64,000 nucleotides of DNA from Trabulsiella guamensis ATCC 49490 (GCF_000734965.1 NZ_JMTB01000085.1:84408-148407), one strand, 5' to 3'. Shown: positions 1 through 9,519, numbered from the stretch's first letter. The notes: generated from the letters alone by a model not told the origin. Numbers and translations: made by a program.

Positions 1-614
1 GGATTCAACACCGATGAACGCCCACAGGCAGAGCAGAATACTTTTCACCACCGCGTGGCTGTCCGTGGTCTGCGAGGTGTTCCAGTTCGCCTGATAAGTG
101 GCAACGTCAAACCAGTGCCAGCCAACAACCGCAGTCATGACCACCGGGATCAGCACCAGTACCAGACCAATCGTGGTCAGGCGGCTTACCCAGGTACCAC
201 CGAGCATATTAACGAAGGTGAAAATCCACACAATGGCGATACAGGCAATACCTGCCGGCACCGGGTTATTTAAAACAGGGAAGAAGGTAGAGAGATAAGA
301 TACGGCAGTAATACCGATGGCAAGGTTACCAATCCAGTTTGCATGATAATAAAGAACACCGGTCTGGAAACCGAATGCCGGAGATATTTCCCCGGCATAG
401 GCGATTGGGCCACCCTGTTGCGGATTTTTGGTTGCCAGTCGGGCATAAACATACGCCAGAGACATTGCACCAATAATTGAGATAACCCATCCCCAAATAG
501 CAATACCACCAATGCTAGCGAGGTTCGCAGGTAATAACGCAATCCCGCTCCCCATCATATTACCAGCGACGACGCCGGTACAGGCAAAAAGCCCGATCTT
601 CTTGGCAGAACTCA
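1..614 (-). CDS. cadB: Lysine/cadaverine antiporter CadB (N-terminal part; continues off the left edge)
   Basis: The reverse strand from the ATG at 614 reads open to the window edge and begins MSSAKKIGLFACTGVVAG, the start of CadB, an inner-membrane APC-family carrier. CadB exchanges external lysine for cadaverine made by the decarboxylase CadA in acid resistance. About 204 codons are visible, roughly the first half of a 440-residue family, covering several hydrophobic helices. The gene points away from cadC, the standard cadC/cadBA order, so cadA is expected beyond the left edge. A GAGAAAAAG-like ribosome site precedes the ATG. Identity is strong from remembered E. coli sequence; completeness cannot be judged. 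Confidence 0.95.
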
Positions 615-941
615 TGTTTCTTTTTCTCCTGAGCTTTACTTTGGAGGTGCGGACCATGATGCAAATTATTTATTGATCCGACCGACTGCCAACAAGATTA
701 AGGATTCTTATGAGAGAAGTCCTAAGGATTAAATGAATTAATGGCAAACATCAGACAAATGACATCTTGAGGTTTTTGCGTTAACACATAAACAAAACAA
801 GTTGATGTCATAAAAAGATAAACATCGTTACTTTACAGTAGGTTGAGAGAGAAGACTGGTGTTATAAAGCTGTTATTGGTCGCGATGAAACCGGTGAATC
901 TTAGTAACATGCGGAATATTGTTGATATACATAAAATTAAC
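615..941 (-). promoter_or_regulatory. Pcad promoter region upstream of cadBA
   Basis: This A+T-rich gap between cadC and cadB contains, at 801-825 read on the minus strand, ATGTTTATCTTTTTATGACA followed by TCAAC. This closely resembles the E. coli Pcad segment bound by CadC. A TTTAATCCTTAGGA stretch follows at 716-735 towards cadB. By analogy with E. coli the region would bind CadC and H-NS; the exact -35/-10 was not resolved. Confidence 0.6.
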
Positions 942-973
942 CTCATCATGCCCATAAAAAGCAGCATGATGAG
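942..973. terminator. Inverted repeat downstream of cadC
   Basis: Perfect 10-base arms CTCATCATGC (942-951) and GCATGATGAG (964-973) lie just after the cadC stop codon. The loop is A-rich on the plus strand and the T-tract is weak, so this is a probable but not classical intrinsic terminator for cadC. Confidence 0.5.
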
Positions 974-980
974 AGTTTAC

Positions 981-2513
981 TTATTCTGAAGAGAGGAAAT
1001 TATCGAGATACGGAACAACGCGGGTCACGGAAGTCTGAAATACGCCGTTTTCAATCCAGTACAGGGTGTTTTCCCCGGGGCGTAAATTAAACGCGGTAAG
1101 ATAGGCATCTGCAGCCTGACGGTTGGCGCCTTTCATTTCATATACTTTACCTAGCAACACATAATTCAACCAGGACATCTCCAGGTCGATACCCGTATTA
1201 ATGGCTTCGAAGGCTTCATTGACGTTGCCTTTACCCAACTGGTCAATCGTACGTATTTGATAAACGATCGACTCATCTTTCATGCCTGGAATATTTTCCA
1301 CCCGATTAATTTCTTCATACATCGCCGCCAGTTGTGTTCCGTCAAGCGGCTGCTGTGAATGACGTAATACATCCACCAGCACTTTCTCCGCATACGCGTA
1401 AGTAAATTCCGGTGACTGCTTTGTTATATCATTGAGAATATCGCTGGCTTTGCCTAATGAATCGACATCGCCGTTCATTAAGAACTGGTGCGCCTGATAG
1501 AAACGCGACAGCGAAGTGCTTTGCAGTGGCTGGTACTGCCGGAGCATCTCCTGCATTTTTTCCGGCCACGGCTGTTTTAATGCTTCGGAAAGACTGTTCA
1601 TCAGGTCATTCTGGATCGTCAGTTGGTTGCCATTGGTAATGAAGTAGCGCTTGTCGAGCATGCTCGACCCGTCGGCGTTATCCACCAGTTGCACTGACAT
1701 AAAGCACTGCTGCGCGCGGTAGTGACGCTGATTGACGAACTCAATTGACAGCGTTTTGCCGGAGCTGCTGGGCTCATTGACGTTGTAGTTTGTTTTGTCG
1801 TGCACCATAAAGGTGGAGTAGGTGTTGAGCGATGTCGTCACCAGGCTGCCAAGCCCGACCGCGTAGGAGCGCTGCGACATCCAGTTATTACAGGAACTGC
1901 CATTCTCCAGACGAATGTCTATATCTCGCGGGTTGAGCAGCAGACGGGTTTTCGTGACGGCAGGATGGGATTTTAACGTCGACATCGCCACCAGCGCGAC
2001 GCAGGTACCGAGCGCCAGCAAAAACAGACACCATACCCAGAAGGTCGCGAGACGCTTACGCTTTTCGGGTTTCACCACTGGCGGGGCCGCAGCCGCGGCA
2101 GGGTTGGCGGCGACAGAAACAGGCGGGGTTTCCACCGGCGGTTGTATCTCTGTGACTGGCGTTTCTGACGTGAGTTCTTCGCCCTCTTCTGTACACCACA
2201 TCACTGGTGCCGTCAGCTTGTAGCCCCGTTTAGGCACGGTAACGATGTATTCAGGACTGCTGTCGTCACCATCTTTCAGTGATTTACGCAGCTCGGAGAC
2301 ACTCTGTGTGACAACATGGCTGGTAACAACGTTACGCGTCCAGACATTATCAATGAGCTCATCACGGCTCAATACTTCGTCAGGATGGCGGGCAAAAAAA
2401 ACCAGAAGGTCAATTAAACGCGGTTCTAAGGTTAGCTGGCGTCCCTGACGGCTGATTTGATTGACGGAGGGTATCACTAACCACTCTCCGACACGCACAA
2501 CAGGTTGTTGCAT
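981..2513 (-). CDS. cadC: Membrane-bound acid/lysine-responsive activator CadC
   Basis: 510 residues, a close match to remembered E. coli CadC (512 aa). The start MQQPVVRVGEWLVIP was chosen at 2513 because it is the family start; an in-frame upstream ATG would add a non-homologous extension. Residues 1-105 form the OmpR-type winged-helix DNA-binding domain (LTLEPRLIDLLVFF, ending in VPKRGYKL). A proline/alanine-rich linker follows, then one membrane helix near residues 160-180 (FWVWCLFLLALGTCVALVAM), then a periplasmic pH/cadaverine-sensing domain. The linker is longer in alanines than in E. coli. CadC activates cadBA at low pH with lysine, with LysP as co-sensor. It is transcribed in the same direction as cadB, upstream of it. 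Confidence 0.97.
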   Translation of the reverse strand: MQQPVVRVGEWLVIPSVNQISRQGRQLTLEPRLIDLLVFFARHPDEVLSRDELIDNVWTRNVVTSHVVTQSVSELRKSLKDGDDSSPEYIVTVPKRGYKLTAPVMWCTEEGEELTSETPVTEIQPPVETPPVSVAANPAAAAAPPVVKPEKRKRLATFWVWCLFLLALGTCVALVAMSTLKSHPAVTKTRLLLNPRDIDIRLENGSSCNNWMSQRSYAVGLGSLVTTSLNTYSTFMVHDKTNYNVNEPSSSGKTLSIEFVNQRHYRAQQCFMSVQLVDNADGSSMLDKRYFITNGNQLTIQNDLMNSLSEALKQPWPEKMQEMLRQYQPLQSTSLSRFYQAHQFLMNGDVDSLGKASDILNDITKQSPEFTYAYAEKVLVDVLRHSQQPLDGTQLAAMYEEINRVENIPGMKDESIVYQIRTIDQLGKGNVNEAFEAINTGIDLEMSWLNYVLLGKVYEMKGANRQAADAYLTAFNLRPGENTLYWIENGVFQTSVTRVVPYLDNFLSSE

Positions 2514-2752
2514 AAAAAAAGCCCAAAAAGCAAAAAGGGAAACGCGGATTATATCATATTCGCGCTCCCCGATTTTGATGAGCCTCACTACCTCTGCGAC
2601 GTAACCGTGTCTGGCGGATTATTACTTCATGCGCAATAGTCTATTGCCACTATAGGCATTTATCTCACTAATCGGCAGGAATATCCTGTGCCCCATCGTG
2701 TTGTTGACCACAGCACTCCGTTACTGAAAAAACAAAACACAGGAATATCTCA

Positions 2753-2965
2753 ATGAAAACCGTAACAACTTTTATTACTGCTGCTGCTCTCTCTCTGTTG
2801 GCCTTTGGCGCCTCAGCACAAACCATCTCTGCAACCGGTAATACTCTGGACTCTGCTGAAGCAGCGCTGGCGGCAAAAGCCAAAGCCGAAGGGAAAAGCG
2901 AATACAAAATCACCAGCGCCCGCATGGGTAACTTCGTCATGATGACCGCTGAGCTGGATAAATAA
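2753..2965 (+). CDS. Small periplasmic DUF1471 (YhcN/BhsA) family protein
   Basis: 70 residues with an N-terminal signal peptide (MKTVTTFITAAALSLLAFGASAQ) and a mature domain of about 47 residues. The pattern TISATGNTLDSAEAALAAKA, then YKITSARMGN, is typical of DUF1471 proteins such as BhsA, McbA and YhcN. These are small periplasmic stress-response proteins in enterics with no enzymatic activity known. An AGGAATATCTCA leader precedes the ATG. It diverges from cadC and is followed 58 bp later by the flavin reductase gene, so the two may share a stress-inducible transcript. The specific paralogue cannot be named. Confidence 0.8.
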   Translation: MKTVTTFITAAALSLLAFGASAQTISATGNTLDSAEAALAAKAKAEGKSEYKITSARMGNFVMMTAELDK

Positions 2966-3023
2966 CATCTGCTGTCATGCCAGTACCGGAGCTCGTCTCC
3001 CGTTTAAGTGAGGAAAAAATTCT

Positions 3024-4130
3024 ATGTTATTCGATCAGTATTCACTTAACGCATTGCCGCTGAAAAGCCGCATTGTCATGCCGCCGATGACCCGTTCTCG
3101 TGCCGGCGCCGGCGATGTCGCGACCGACGACATGGCGGAATACTATGCGCAGCGCGCCAGTGCCGGACTTATCATCAGTGAAGGCACGCAGATAAGCCAG
3201 CAGGGACAGGGTTATGCCTGGACGCCGGGTATCTACAACGAACAACAGATTGCAGGCTGGAAAAAAGTGACTGATGCCGTGCACGCGGCAGGCGGCAAAA
3301 TCTTTGCACAGCTGTGGCATGTTGGCCGTGTTTCGCATACCGTTCTGCAGCCTGGCAACGCCGCACCGGTCTCCTCCTCTGCCATTCAGGCGGAAGGTGT
3401 GAAAGTGTTCGTTGACATAGAAGGCCGCGGCCCGGAAAACGGCGTGGGCGAGATGGTACAGCACTCCATGCCGCGTGCACTGACGCTGGAAGAGATCCCT
3501 GGCATTATTGCTGATTACGCCCAGGCTGCCCGTAACGCCATTGTCGCCGGTTTCGACGGTGTTGAGTTACATGGTGCCAATGGCTATCTGATTAATCAGT
3601 TTATTGACTCGCGTGAAAACCTGCGTGACGACCAGTACGGCGGTTCGCTGCAAAACCGACTGCGTTTTCTCAAAGAAGTGGCTGAGGCGGTTTCCGCTGC
3701 TATCGGTAAAGAGAAACTCGGTATTCGCCTGGCACCGTTGACCACGTTGATGGGCTCCAAAGATGACACGCCGGAAGCGACGTACCTCGCAGCGGCAAGC
3801 GTGCTCAATGACATTGGCATCGCGTATATCCATATCGCGGAAGCGGACTGGGAAGATGCGCCGGTAATGCCTGCAGCCTTCAAAGAAGCGCTGCGTATTA
3901 TCTTCCATGGCACGCTGATCTACTCAGGTAAATACACCGTAGAACGTGCGGAGGAGGCGCTGACCAAAGGCTGGGCAGATCTGATCGGTTTTGGCCGTCC
4001 GTTTATCGCCAACCCGGATTTGCCGTATCGTCTGCAGCACAATTTACCGCTGAACCAGCCGGTTCGTGAGCAGTTCTTCGGCGGCGGTAAAGCGGGTTAT
4101 CTTGATTACCCGACGGTGAATAGCAAATAA
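3024..4130 (+). CDS. Old Yellow Enzyme family alkene reductase (NemA-like)
   Basis: 368 residues, full length for NADPH-dependent FMN ene-reductases of the NemA/OYE family. Visible are the FMN-site start PLKSRIVMPPMTRSRA, the segment FAQLWHVGR, the active-site HGANGYLINQF (His-x-x-Asn pair near residue 185) and the C-terminal FGRPFIANPDLPYRL. Such enzymes reduce activated alkenes, quinones, maleimides and nitro compounds in the cytoplasm. An AGTGAGGAAAAAATTCT leader precedes the ATG. No NemR-like repressor is adjacent, unlike E. coli nemRA, so the physiological role is open. It ends in a strong terminator. Confidence 0.92.
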   Translation: MLFDQYSLNALPLKSRIVMPPMTRSRAGAGDVATDDMAEYYAQRASAGLIISEGTQISQQGQGYAWTPGIYNEQQIAGWKKVTDAVHAAGGKIFAQLWHVGRVSHTVLQPGNAAPVSSSAIQAEGVKVFVDIEGRGPENGVGEMVQHSMPRALTLEEIPGIIADYAQAARNAIVAGFDGVELHGANGYLINQFIDSRENLRDDQYGGSLQNRLRFLKEVAEAVSAAIGKEKLGIRLAPLTTLMGSKDDTPEATYLAAASVLNDIGIAYIHIAEADWEDAPVMPAAFKEALRIIFHGTLIYSGKYTVERAEEALTKGWADLIGFGRPFIANPDLPYRLQHNLPLNQPVREQFFGGGKAGYLDYPTVNSK

Positions 4131-4157
4131 GTACATTATGCATTACCCCCCTGAAAA

Positions 4158-4188
4158 ATCCCCGCGTTGACTGCGGGGATTTTTTTTA
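4158..4188 (+). terminator. Intrinsic terminator after the alkene reductase gene
   Basis: ATCCCCGC (4158-4165), loop GTTGACT, GCGGGGAT (4173-4180), then eight T residues: a textbook Rho-independent terminator. Confidence 0.95.
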
Positions 4189-4473
4189 TCTCAATCTGAT
4201 TAAGAGAAAAAGAGGATTTCATACTTCAACGCTATTCTTATTTCATTTCTTTAACATGAAATAAAATATTTCACATAACCATAAATGAGTAACGATAATA
4301 AATTACATTTAAGAATTTATATCATTTATAAAATGAATTCCACACACCGCCATCATGTTCATCACAAAAGCGCGCCATACCTGAATTACAGGAATCTTCA
4401 TTTGATCGCAATCAATTAACACTCTGCATTATCCCTTTATCGTTTATCACTGGATACCTTAGGGAAGCAGAGA
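4189..4473 (+). promoter_or_regulatory. Promoter region of the dms-like operon with a perfect FNR box
   Basis: A+T-rich intergenic DNA. At 4402-4415 is TTGATCGCAATCAA, an exact match to the FNR consensus TTGAT-N4-ATCAA. Its centre lies about 65 bp before the start codon, so a class II (-41.5) arrangement would place the transcript start near 4450 and a -10 near TATCGT at about 4439. This implies anaerobic induction of the downstream reductase operon. Confidence 0.75.
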
Positions 4474-6903
4474 ATGAAAAATAAAATAAACGAGATTTTA
4501 AATAAAGAAATCTCACGACGGGAAGCGATGACGACAGCGGCCAAAATTGGTTCTGCCGTCGCGCTGAGTAATGCCATTACCTTGCCGTTTTCATCCGTAG
4601 CACAAGCCGCAACACCCGCCGATGCCACCACCGGTGAAACCGTACGCCACAGCGCATGCCTGGTGAACTGCGGCAGCCGCTGTCCTCTGAAAGTGATTGT
4701 TAAGGACGATCGCATTGTGCGTATCGAACCGGAAGATGCCAGAGACGATGCGGTATTCGGCGAGCACCAGATTCGCCCTTGCCTGCGCGGACGTTCCAGC
4801 CGCTGGCGCGTATACAGCCCGGATCGTATTAAGTATCCGATGAAACGCGTCGGTAAACGTGGCGAGGGAAAATTCAAACGCATTAGCTGGGAAGAGGCGA
4901 CGAAATTTATAGCCGATGAACTGACACGAATTACCGAGAAATATGGTCGTGAGGCCATATATTATCATTACCAGTCCGGAGCTTATTATCACACACAGGG
5001 AACGCCAGCCTGGAAACGTTTACTAAACATTTCCGGCGGCTATTTAAATTACCATAATACCTATTCCACCGCCCAAATTGCGACAGCGACGCCTTATACG
5101 CACGGCAAATATGCCGGTAGCCATTTTACCGAAATCGCCCATTCTGATTTGGTGGTTTTCTTTGGTCTGAACCTGTCGGAAACCCGTATGTCAGGCGGCG
5201 GTCAGGTGGAGGAAATTCGCCGCGCGCTGGAAACCTCAAATGCCAAAGTGGTGATTATCGATCCGCGTTATACCGACTCGGTGATTGCTGAACATGCCGA
5301 ATGGTTGCCGATTCGCCCGACCACTGACGCCGCGCTGGTCGCCGGGATCGCCTGGACGTTGATCAGCGAAAACCTGATCGACGAAGCAGAGATCAACAAA
5401 TACTGCGTCGGTTACGACAGTACCACCCTGCCCCCTCAGGCAGCGCCGAATGCCAGTTATAAAGACTACATTCTTGGCACCGGCCCGGACGGCATTGCCA
5501 AAACGCCGGAATGGGCTGCTGCGATCACCGGACTTCCGGCAGTGCGCATCAAACAGCTGGCCCGCGAAATCGCCGGGGCGAAAGCCTGTTATATCTGCCA
5601 GGGCTGGGGGCCGCAGCGTCACGCTAACGGTGAACAAACCGTCCGCGCCATCCAGATGTTGCCTGCGCTGACTGGCCACTTTGGTCTGCCTGGTACCAAC
5701 AACGGTAACTGGCCATATGGCACGCCGTACGGTGTTCCGCTGCTGCCGACAGAAACTAACCCGATAACCACCTCGATCCCCTGCTATCTGTGGACCGATG
5801 CCATTCTGAATCCGGAAAAGATGACCGCCACCACCATGGGGGTGAAAGGCGCTGATAAGCTGAAAACCGGTATCAAACTGATCGTGAATCAGGCAGGGAA
5901 CGCGCTGATAAACCAGCACGGCAACATCAAGCGTACGCGCGAAATCCTGGCTGATGAAACGCTGTGCGAAACGATCATCGTGATCGAAAACCACATGACA
6001 CCCAGCGCAAAGTTTGCCGATATTCTGCTGCCGGAAACCAGCTACCTTGAAGCCGATGATCTGGTCGACAGCTCCTACGCGGCGGGTTCGCACAACTATA
6101 TGATCGCGCTGCAGAAGACGATCACGCCGATGTGGGAAGTGCGCAGCACCTACGATATCTGCGCGGATATCGCCGGGCATCTCGGTCTGCGGGAGAAATT
6201 CACTGGTGGCAGAACGCAGGCAGAATGGGCCGAGTTCCACTATCAGCAAATCAAAGAAAAACGTCCTTATCTGCCGGAGTGGGATGTTGCGAAAACCAAA
6301 GGGGTGATTGATCAGCAGGTCGCCACCAACAAGCAGAGCCTGGTGTTCGCCGATTTCCGCGCTGATCCGGTTGCCAGCCCGCTCACTACGCCATCGGGCA
6401 AGATCGAGATCTACTCGCAGGCGCTGGCGGATCTGGCGCAGAAATGGACATTGCCGGAAGGCGACCGCATCCCGGCGGTACCGGAATTTTGCGTGGTGAA
6501 GGAGTCGCATCTTAATAAGACATTAACGGAGAAGTACCCGCTGCAACTGAGCGGATTCCATACCAAAGGCCATACCCACTCCACCTACACCAATATTCTG
6601 GCACTTCACGAAGCGGTGCCGGACGAGGTGTGGATCAACCCGATCGATGCCCGCGCGCGTCAGCTGGAAAATGGCGATCTGGTGCGTGTCTTCAATGATC
6701 GCGGGGTTGTTGAGATCCCCTGCAAGGTGACAAACCGTATTATTCCGGGCGTGGCCGCCATGCCACAGGGTGCATGGACCCGCCTGGATAATGACGGCGT
6801 CGATGTTGGTCGCTGCATCAATTCACTGACCAGTCATCTGCCCTCGCCGCTGGCGAAAGGCAACCCGCAGCACACCAATCTGGTTGAGATTAAACGCGCT
6901 TAA
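4474..6903 (+). CDS. dmsA: DMSO-reductase-type molybdoenzyme, catalytic subunit A (DmsA paralogue)
   Basis: 809 residues, full length for DmsA/YnfE catalytic subunits. The N-terminus has a twin-arginine signal (SRREAMTTAAKIG), so it is exported folded by Tat. A [4Fe-4S] motif follows: C-x3-C-x3-C in CLVNCGSRCPL, with the fourth cysteine in RPCLRGRSSR. The Mo-ligand serine lies in NTYSTAQIA, aligned with E. coli DmsA Ser176. Molybdopterin-binding segments GWGPQRHANGE and the C-terminal AKGNPQHTNLV are conserved. It reduces S- or N-oxides in anaerobic respiration; the true substrate of this paralogue is unknown. First gene of a tightly packed operon with an FNR box upstream. Confidence 0.9.
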   Translation: MKNKINEILNKEISRREAMTTAAKIGSAVALSNAITLPFSSVAQAATPADATTGETVRHSACLVNCGSRCPLKVIVKDDRIVRIEPEDARDDAVFGEHQIRPCLRGRSSRWRVYSPDRIKYPMKRVGKRGEGKFKRISWEEATKFIADELTRITEKYGREAIYYHYQSGAYYHTQGTPAWKRLLNISGGYLNYHNTYSTAQIATATPYTHGKYAGSHFTEIAHSDLVVFFGLNLSETRMSGGGQVEEIRRALETSNAKVVIIDPRYTDSVIAEHAEWLPIRPTTDAALVAGIAWTLISENLIDEAEINKYCVGYDSTTLPPQAAPNASYKDYILGTGPDGIAKTPEWAAAITGLPAVRIKQLAREIAGAKACYICQGWGPQRHANGEQTVRAIQMLPALTGHFGLPGTNNGNWPYGTPYGVPLLPTETNPITTSIPCYLWTDAILNPEKMTATTMGVKGADKLKTGIKLIVNQAGNALINQHGNIKRTREILADETLCETIIVIENHMTPSAKFADILLPETSYLEADDLVDSSYAAGSHNYMIALQKTITPMWEVRSTYDICADIAGHLGLREKFTGGRTQAEWAEFHYQQIKEKRPYLPEWDVAKTKGVIDQQVATNKQSLVFADFRADPVASPLTTPSGKIEIYSQALADLAQKWTLPEGDRIPAVPEFCVVKESHLNKTLTEKYPLQLSGFHTKGHTHSTYTNILALHEAVPDEVWINPIDARARQLENGDLVRVFNDRGVVEIPCKVTNRIIPGVAAMPQGAWTRLDNDGVDVGRCINSLTSHLPSPLAKGNPQHTNLVEIKRA

Positions 6904-6916
6904 GGAGTGATCTGAT

Positions 6917-7543
6917 ATGAAACAATATGGCTTTTACGTTGACTCCTCGCGCTGTTCAGGCTGCAAAACCTGCCAGGTCAGTTGTAAGGACAATAAAGAT
7001 TTAGATGTGGGACCGAAACTGCGCCGCGTATATGAATACGGCGGTGGCGAGTGGGTAAAAGAAGGTGACAGCTGGCACAACGATACCTTCGCCTACTATC
7101 TCTCCATCGCCTGCAACCATTGCGATGAACCCACCTGTACCGCAGGTTGTCCGACAGGCGCGATGCACAAACGCGAAGAAGACGGTCTGGTGGTGGTGGA
7201 CGACAGCATTTGCGTCGGCTGCCGCTACTGTGAAATGCGCTGTCCATACGGCGCGCCGCAGTTTGATGCGAAAGCGAAAGTGATGCGCAAATGCGACGGT
7301 TGTCTGGACCGGCTGGCGCAAAATCTGCGCCCGATCTGTGTCGATTCCTGCCCGCAACGCGCGCTGGATTTCGGGCCGATTGACGAGCTGCGTGCAAAAT
7401 ATGGCAGCGAAAACGAAATTGCACCGCTGCCGTCCGCTTCATTTACTCGCCCCAACCTGATCATTAAACCGCATCCCAAGGCGAAAGCCAGCGGTGATAA
7501 GGCAGGCGCTATTCAGAATCTGCAGGAGACTCGCCATGCATGA
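6917..7543 (+). CDS. dmsB: DMSO-reductase-type iron-sulfur subunit B
   Basis: 208 residues, matching DmsB (about 205). Cysteine groups for four [4Fe-4S] clusters are visible: CSGCKTCQVSCKD near residue 14, CNHCDEPTCTAGCP near 67, CVGCRYCEMRCPYG near 99, and CDGC with a later CVDSCP. It passes electrons from the membrane subunit C to catalytic subunit A. The start lies 13 bp after dmsA and is preceded by AAGGAGTGATCTGAT, a good ribosome site. Its stop overlaps the start of the next gene. Confidence 0.93.
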   Translation: MKQYGFYVDSSRCSGCKTCQVSCKDNKDLDVGPKLRRVYEYGGGEWVKEGDSWHNDTFAYYLSIACNHCDEPTCTAGCPTGAMHKREEDGLVVVDDSICVGCRYCEMRCPYGAPQFDAKAKVMRKCDGCLDRLAQNLRPICVDSCPQRALDFGPIDELRAKYGSENEIAPLPSASFTRPNLIIKPHPKAKASGDKAGAIQNLQETRHA

Positions 7544-8312
7544 GTTACCTCTGGTATTTTTCACTGTCTTTACGCAGTGCGCCGTGGGCGCGTTTATTCT
7601 GTTGCTGATCGGTGGCGCGCTTAGACAGATCGAAGCGCGGCGCATGGCGATCGGACTGTTTGCGGCAATGTGCTTGTTTGGCCTCGGCGTGGTGATCGGC
7701 ATTTTCCACGTCGGTCAACCTGCGCGAGCGCTGAACATGCTGTTCCGCGTGGGAGCGTCGCCAATGAGCAATGAAATCGCGCTCTCCGCCGTGTTCGGTG
7801 TGCTGGGTGGTCTCAGCGCGCTCGGGTTGCTGCTTAAGCGTGGTACGTCAACGCTGTTTGTTTCCCTCGCCTGGCTGGCGGCAGCGGTGGGCGTAGTCTT
7901 TGTGCTCGCGATCCCGCGTATTTATCAGTTGCCGACAGTTGCCACCTGGAGCTCACATTACACCACGACCATTATGGTGCTGACGCCGTTTATCGGCGGC
8001 GGCGCGCTGGCGGCGTTCTTTGGCGCGCGTCGCGTGGGACTGTGGGTGTCCATCATCGCGATTCTCGCCAGTTTCTGTTTGTTGCCTGGTTATTTGTCGA
8101 CAATCACAAATGCAGACAGCGCGTTGGCATCAGCGCAAACAACGTGGTTCACTGTTCAGGGAGTCCTGTTAGCAGTGGGGTTGATCTGCGCAATGGCCTA
8201 CGCACGACGCAATTCGGGACAGCCGGTACTGGCGACCGCCGTGCTGGTGATCGTCGCGGCGGAGCTGGCAGGTCGTGTCGCTTTTTATAACTTATGGACG
8301 TTACCGATGTAA
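7536..8312 (+). CDS. dmsC: DMSO-reductase-type membrane anchor subunit C
   Basis: 258 residues and about eight hydrophobic helices, characteristic of DmsC, the inner-membrane menaquinol oxidase and anchor. The start MHELPLVFFTVFTQC was chosen at 7536 because it is the family start and lies within the last codons of dmsB (8-bp overlap), behind a GCAGGAGACTCGCC ribosome site. Conserved HVGQPARALNM and the helix-rich body fit the NrfD-like DmsC family. It passes electrons from menaquinol to subunit B. Confidence 0.9.
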   Translation: MHELPLVFFTVFTQCAVGAFILLLIGGALRQIEARRMAIGLFAAMCLFGLGVVIGIFHVGQPARALNMLFRVGASPMSNEIALSAVFGVLGGLSALGLLLKRGTSTLFVSLAWLAAAVGVVFVLAIPRIYQLPTVATWSSHYTTTIMVLTPFIGGGALAAFFGARRVGLWVSIIAILASFCLLPGYLSTITNADSALASAQTTWFTVQGVLLAVGLICAMAYARRNSGQPVLATAVLVIVAAELAGRVAFYNLWTLPM

Positions 8313-8380
8313 CCAACAGGCAGCCAGCGGATGACTGGCTGCTGTCTCCGTCTGGCCGGGTCACAACAGGAGTGAATGAC

Positions 8381-8974
8381 ATGTCAGCCCATGCAGTAAT
8401 GACGCGAATCCTCGGTGCACTGTTTTACTATTCACCTGAGCGTAGCGAAACCCGGGAGCTGTTGCAGTGTCTCCCGACATTACCTTCCCTTTATTCGTGG
8501 CAAGATCCTGAGAGGATCACCGCGCTTTGCGAGGAGTGGCCACAACCTGACGAAGAGGCGTTGATCTGGCAATTTTCAACGCTTTTTGAAGGTCAGGGGG
8601 AAATGGTCGCCCCGCCATGGGGTTCCGTTTATCTGGAAAGAGATAACCTCCTGATGGGGGAATCCACGGCTATGTACCGCGCGTTTTTACAACGTCACGG
8701 CATTGCTTTTGATGGCAAAGACAATGAGCCTGAAGACCAGTTCGGTCTGATGCTGCTCGCCTGGAGCGCGCTGCTGGAGCGCGGAAACCCGAACGCTGCC
8801 GCCACCCTGCTGGAAGTGCATCTGCTGCCGTGGGCGCATCGCTATCTCGAGTTGCTCAAGCGCAATGAGATAAGCCCGTTCTATGCCCGTCTGGCCAGAG
8901 TCGCGACACTGTTTCTCAATGATGTTCAGCAGCGGAAAGCGCTGCGACCGGAGACCAGACGGCTATTTTTCTGA
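8381..8974 (+). CDS. dmsD: TorD/DmsD family redox-enzyme maturation chaperone
   Basis: 197 residues, all-helical in character. It contains the TorD/DmsD pattern of aromatic and acidic segments such as LIWQFSTLFEGQGE, PPWGSVYLERD and HLLPWAHRYLELL. These chaperones bind the twin-arginine signal of the molybdoenzyme subunit and hold it until cofactor insertion. ATG at 8381 was chosen because AACAGGAGTGAATGAC lies directly in front; an upstream in-frame ATG would overlap the end of dmsC without a ribosome site. Its stop codon overlaps the next start (TGATG). Confidence 0.85.
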   Translation: MSAHAVMTRILGALFYYSPERSETRELLQCLPTLPSLYSWQDPERITALCEEWPQPDEEALIWQFSTLFEGQGEMVAPPWGSVYLERDNLLMGESTAMYRAFLQRHGIAFDGKDNEPEDQFGLMLLAWSALLERGNPNAAATLLEVHLLPWAHRYLELLKRNEISPFYARLARVATLFLNDVQQRKALRPETRRLFF

Positions 8975-9519
8975 TGAGTAAATCCGAACGCTATTATCAG
9001 GAGTACCTTTCTCATCGTCACGTCAGTCGGCGCGGGTTATTCCGCGCCGTCGTCAGCGCCGCCCGCCAGGTTGCGCCGGGAACGCCGTCGGCCTGTCCCG
9101 TTATCTCGTTGCCACCCGGTGCGCTGCCTGTTGCCGAATTCAATGCGCAATGCACTCAATGTCATCTCTGTATCGACGCCTGCCCGATGGGTATTCTGGA
9201 GAAGCACGAAAGCGGACTGCCGCAGCTCAATATTCAATATGCCAGCTGTGACGGCTGCAGACTTTGTATTGATGCCTGTGATGTCGGCGCATTGTTGCCG
9301 CAGACGCGATTTGATACTGGCCTGCGCCCGGTCTTCAATGCGAATTGCATCAACCCGGTTCGCCGCTGTAATCAGTGTGTGGACAGTTGTGCCTCACAGG
9401 CATGTACCATTGGCGAAACCTGGATGCCGGAACTGGACAACGAACGCTGTACTGGCTGTGGTGAATGTCTGGTTCAATGTAATTACGACGCCGTAACCCT
9501 TGTCCTCTCTGCCTTTTGA
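8974..9519 (+). CDS. NapF-like ferredoxin-type protein
   Basis: 181 residues with four cysteine clusters: CTQCHLCIDACP near residue 60, CDGCRLCIDACD near 90, CNQCVDSCASQAC near 130 and CTGCGECLVQCN near 155. This multi-[4Fe-4S] layout and the N-terminal SRRGLFRAVVSAAR resemble NapF, a cytoplasmic accessory protein thought to help load Fe-S clusters into a molybdoenzyme. Its start overlaps the dmsD stop by one base, so it is the fifth gene of the operon and probably serves this reductase rather than a nitrate reductase. It could be called NapF or DmsE-like; no fixed name is known to me. Confidence 0.8.
   Translation: MSKSERYYQEYLSHRHVSRRGLFRAVVSAARQVAPGTPSACPVISLPPGALPVAEFNAQCTQCHLCIDACPMGILEKHESGLPQLNIQYASCDGCRLCIDACDVGALLPQTRFDTGLRPVFNANCINPVRRCNQCVDSCASQACTIGETWMPELDNERCTGCGECLVQCNYDAVTLVLSAF

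Noticed and set aside
5236..6510. Long 424-codon minus-strand ORF
   Set aside because: It lies entirely opposite dmsA, has no ribosome site and no family features; it is a shadow of a high-G+C gene.
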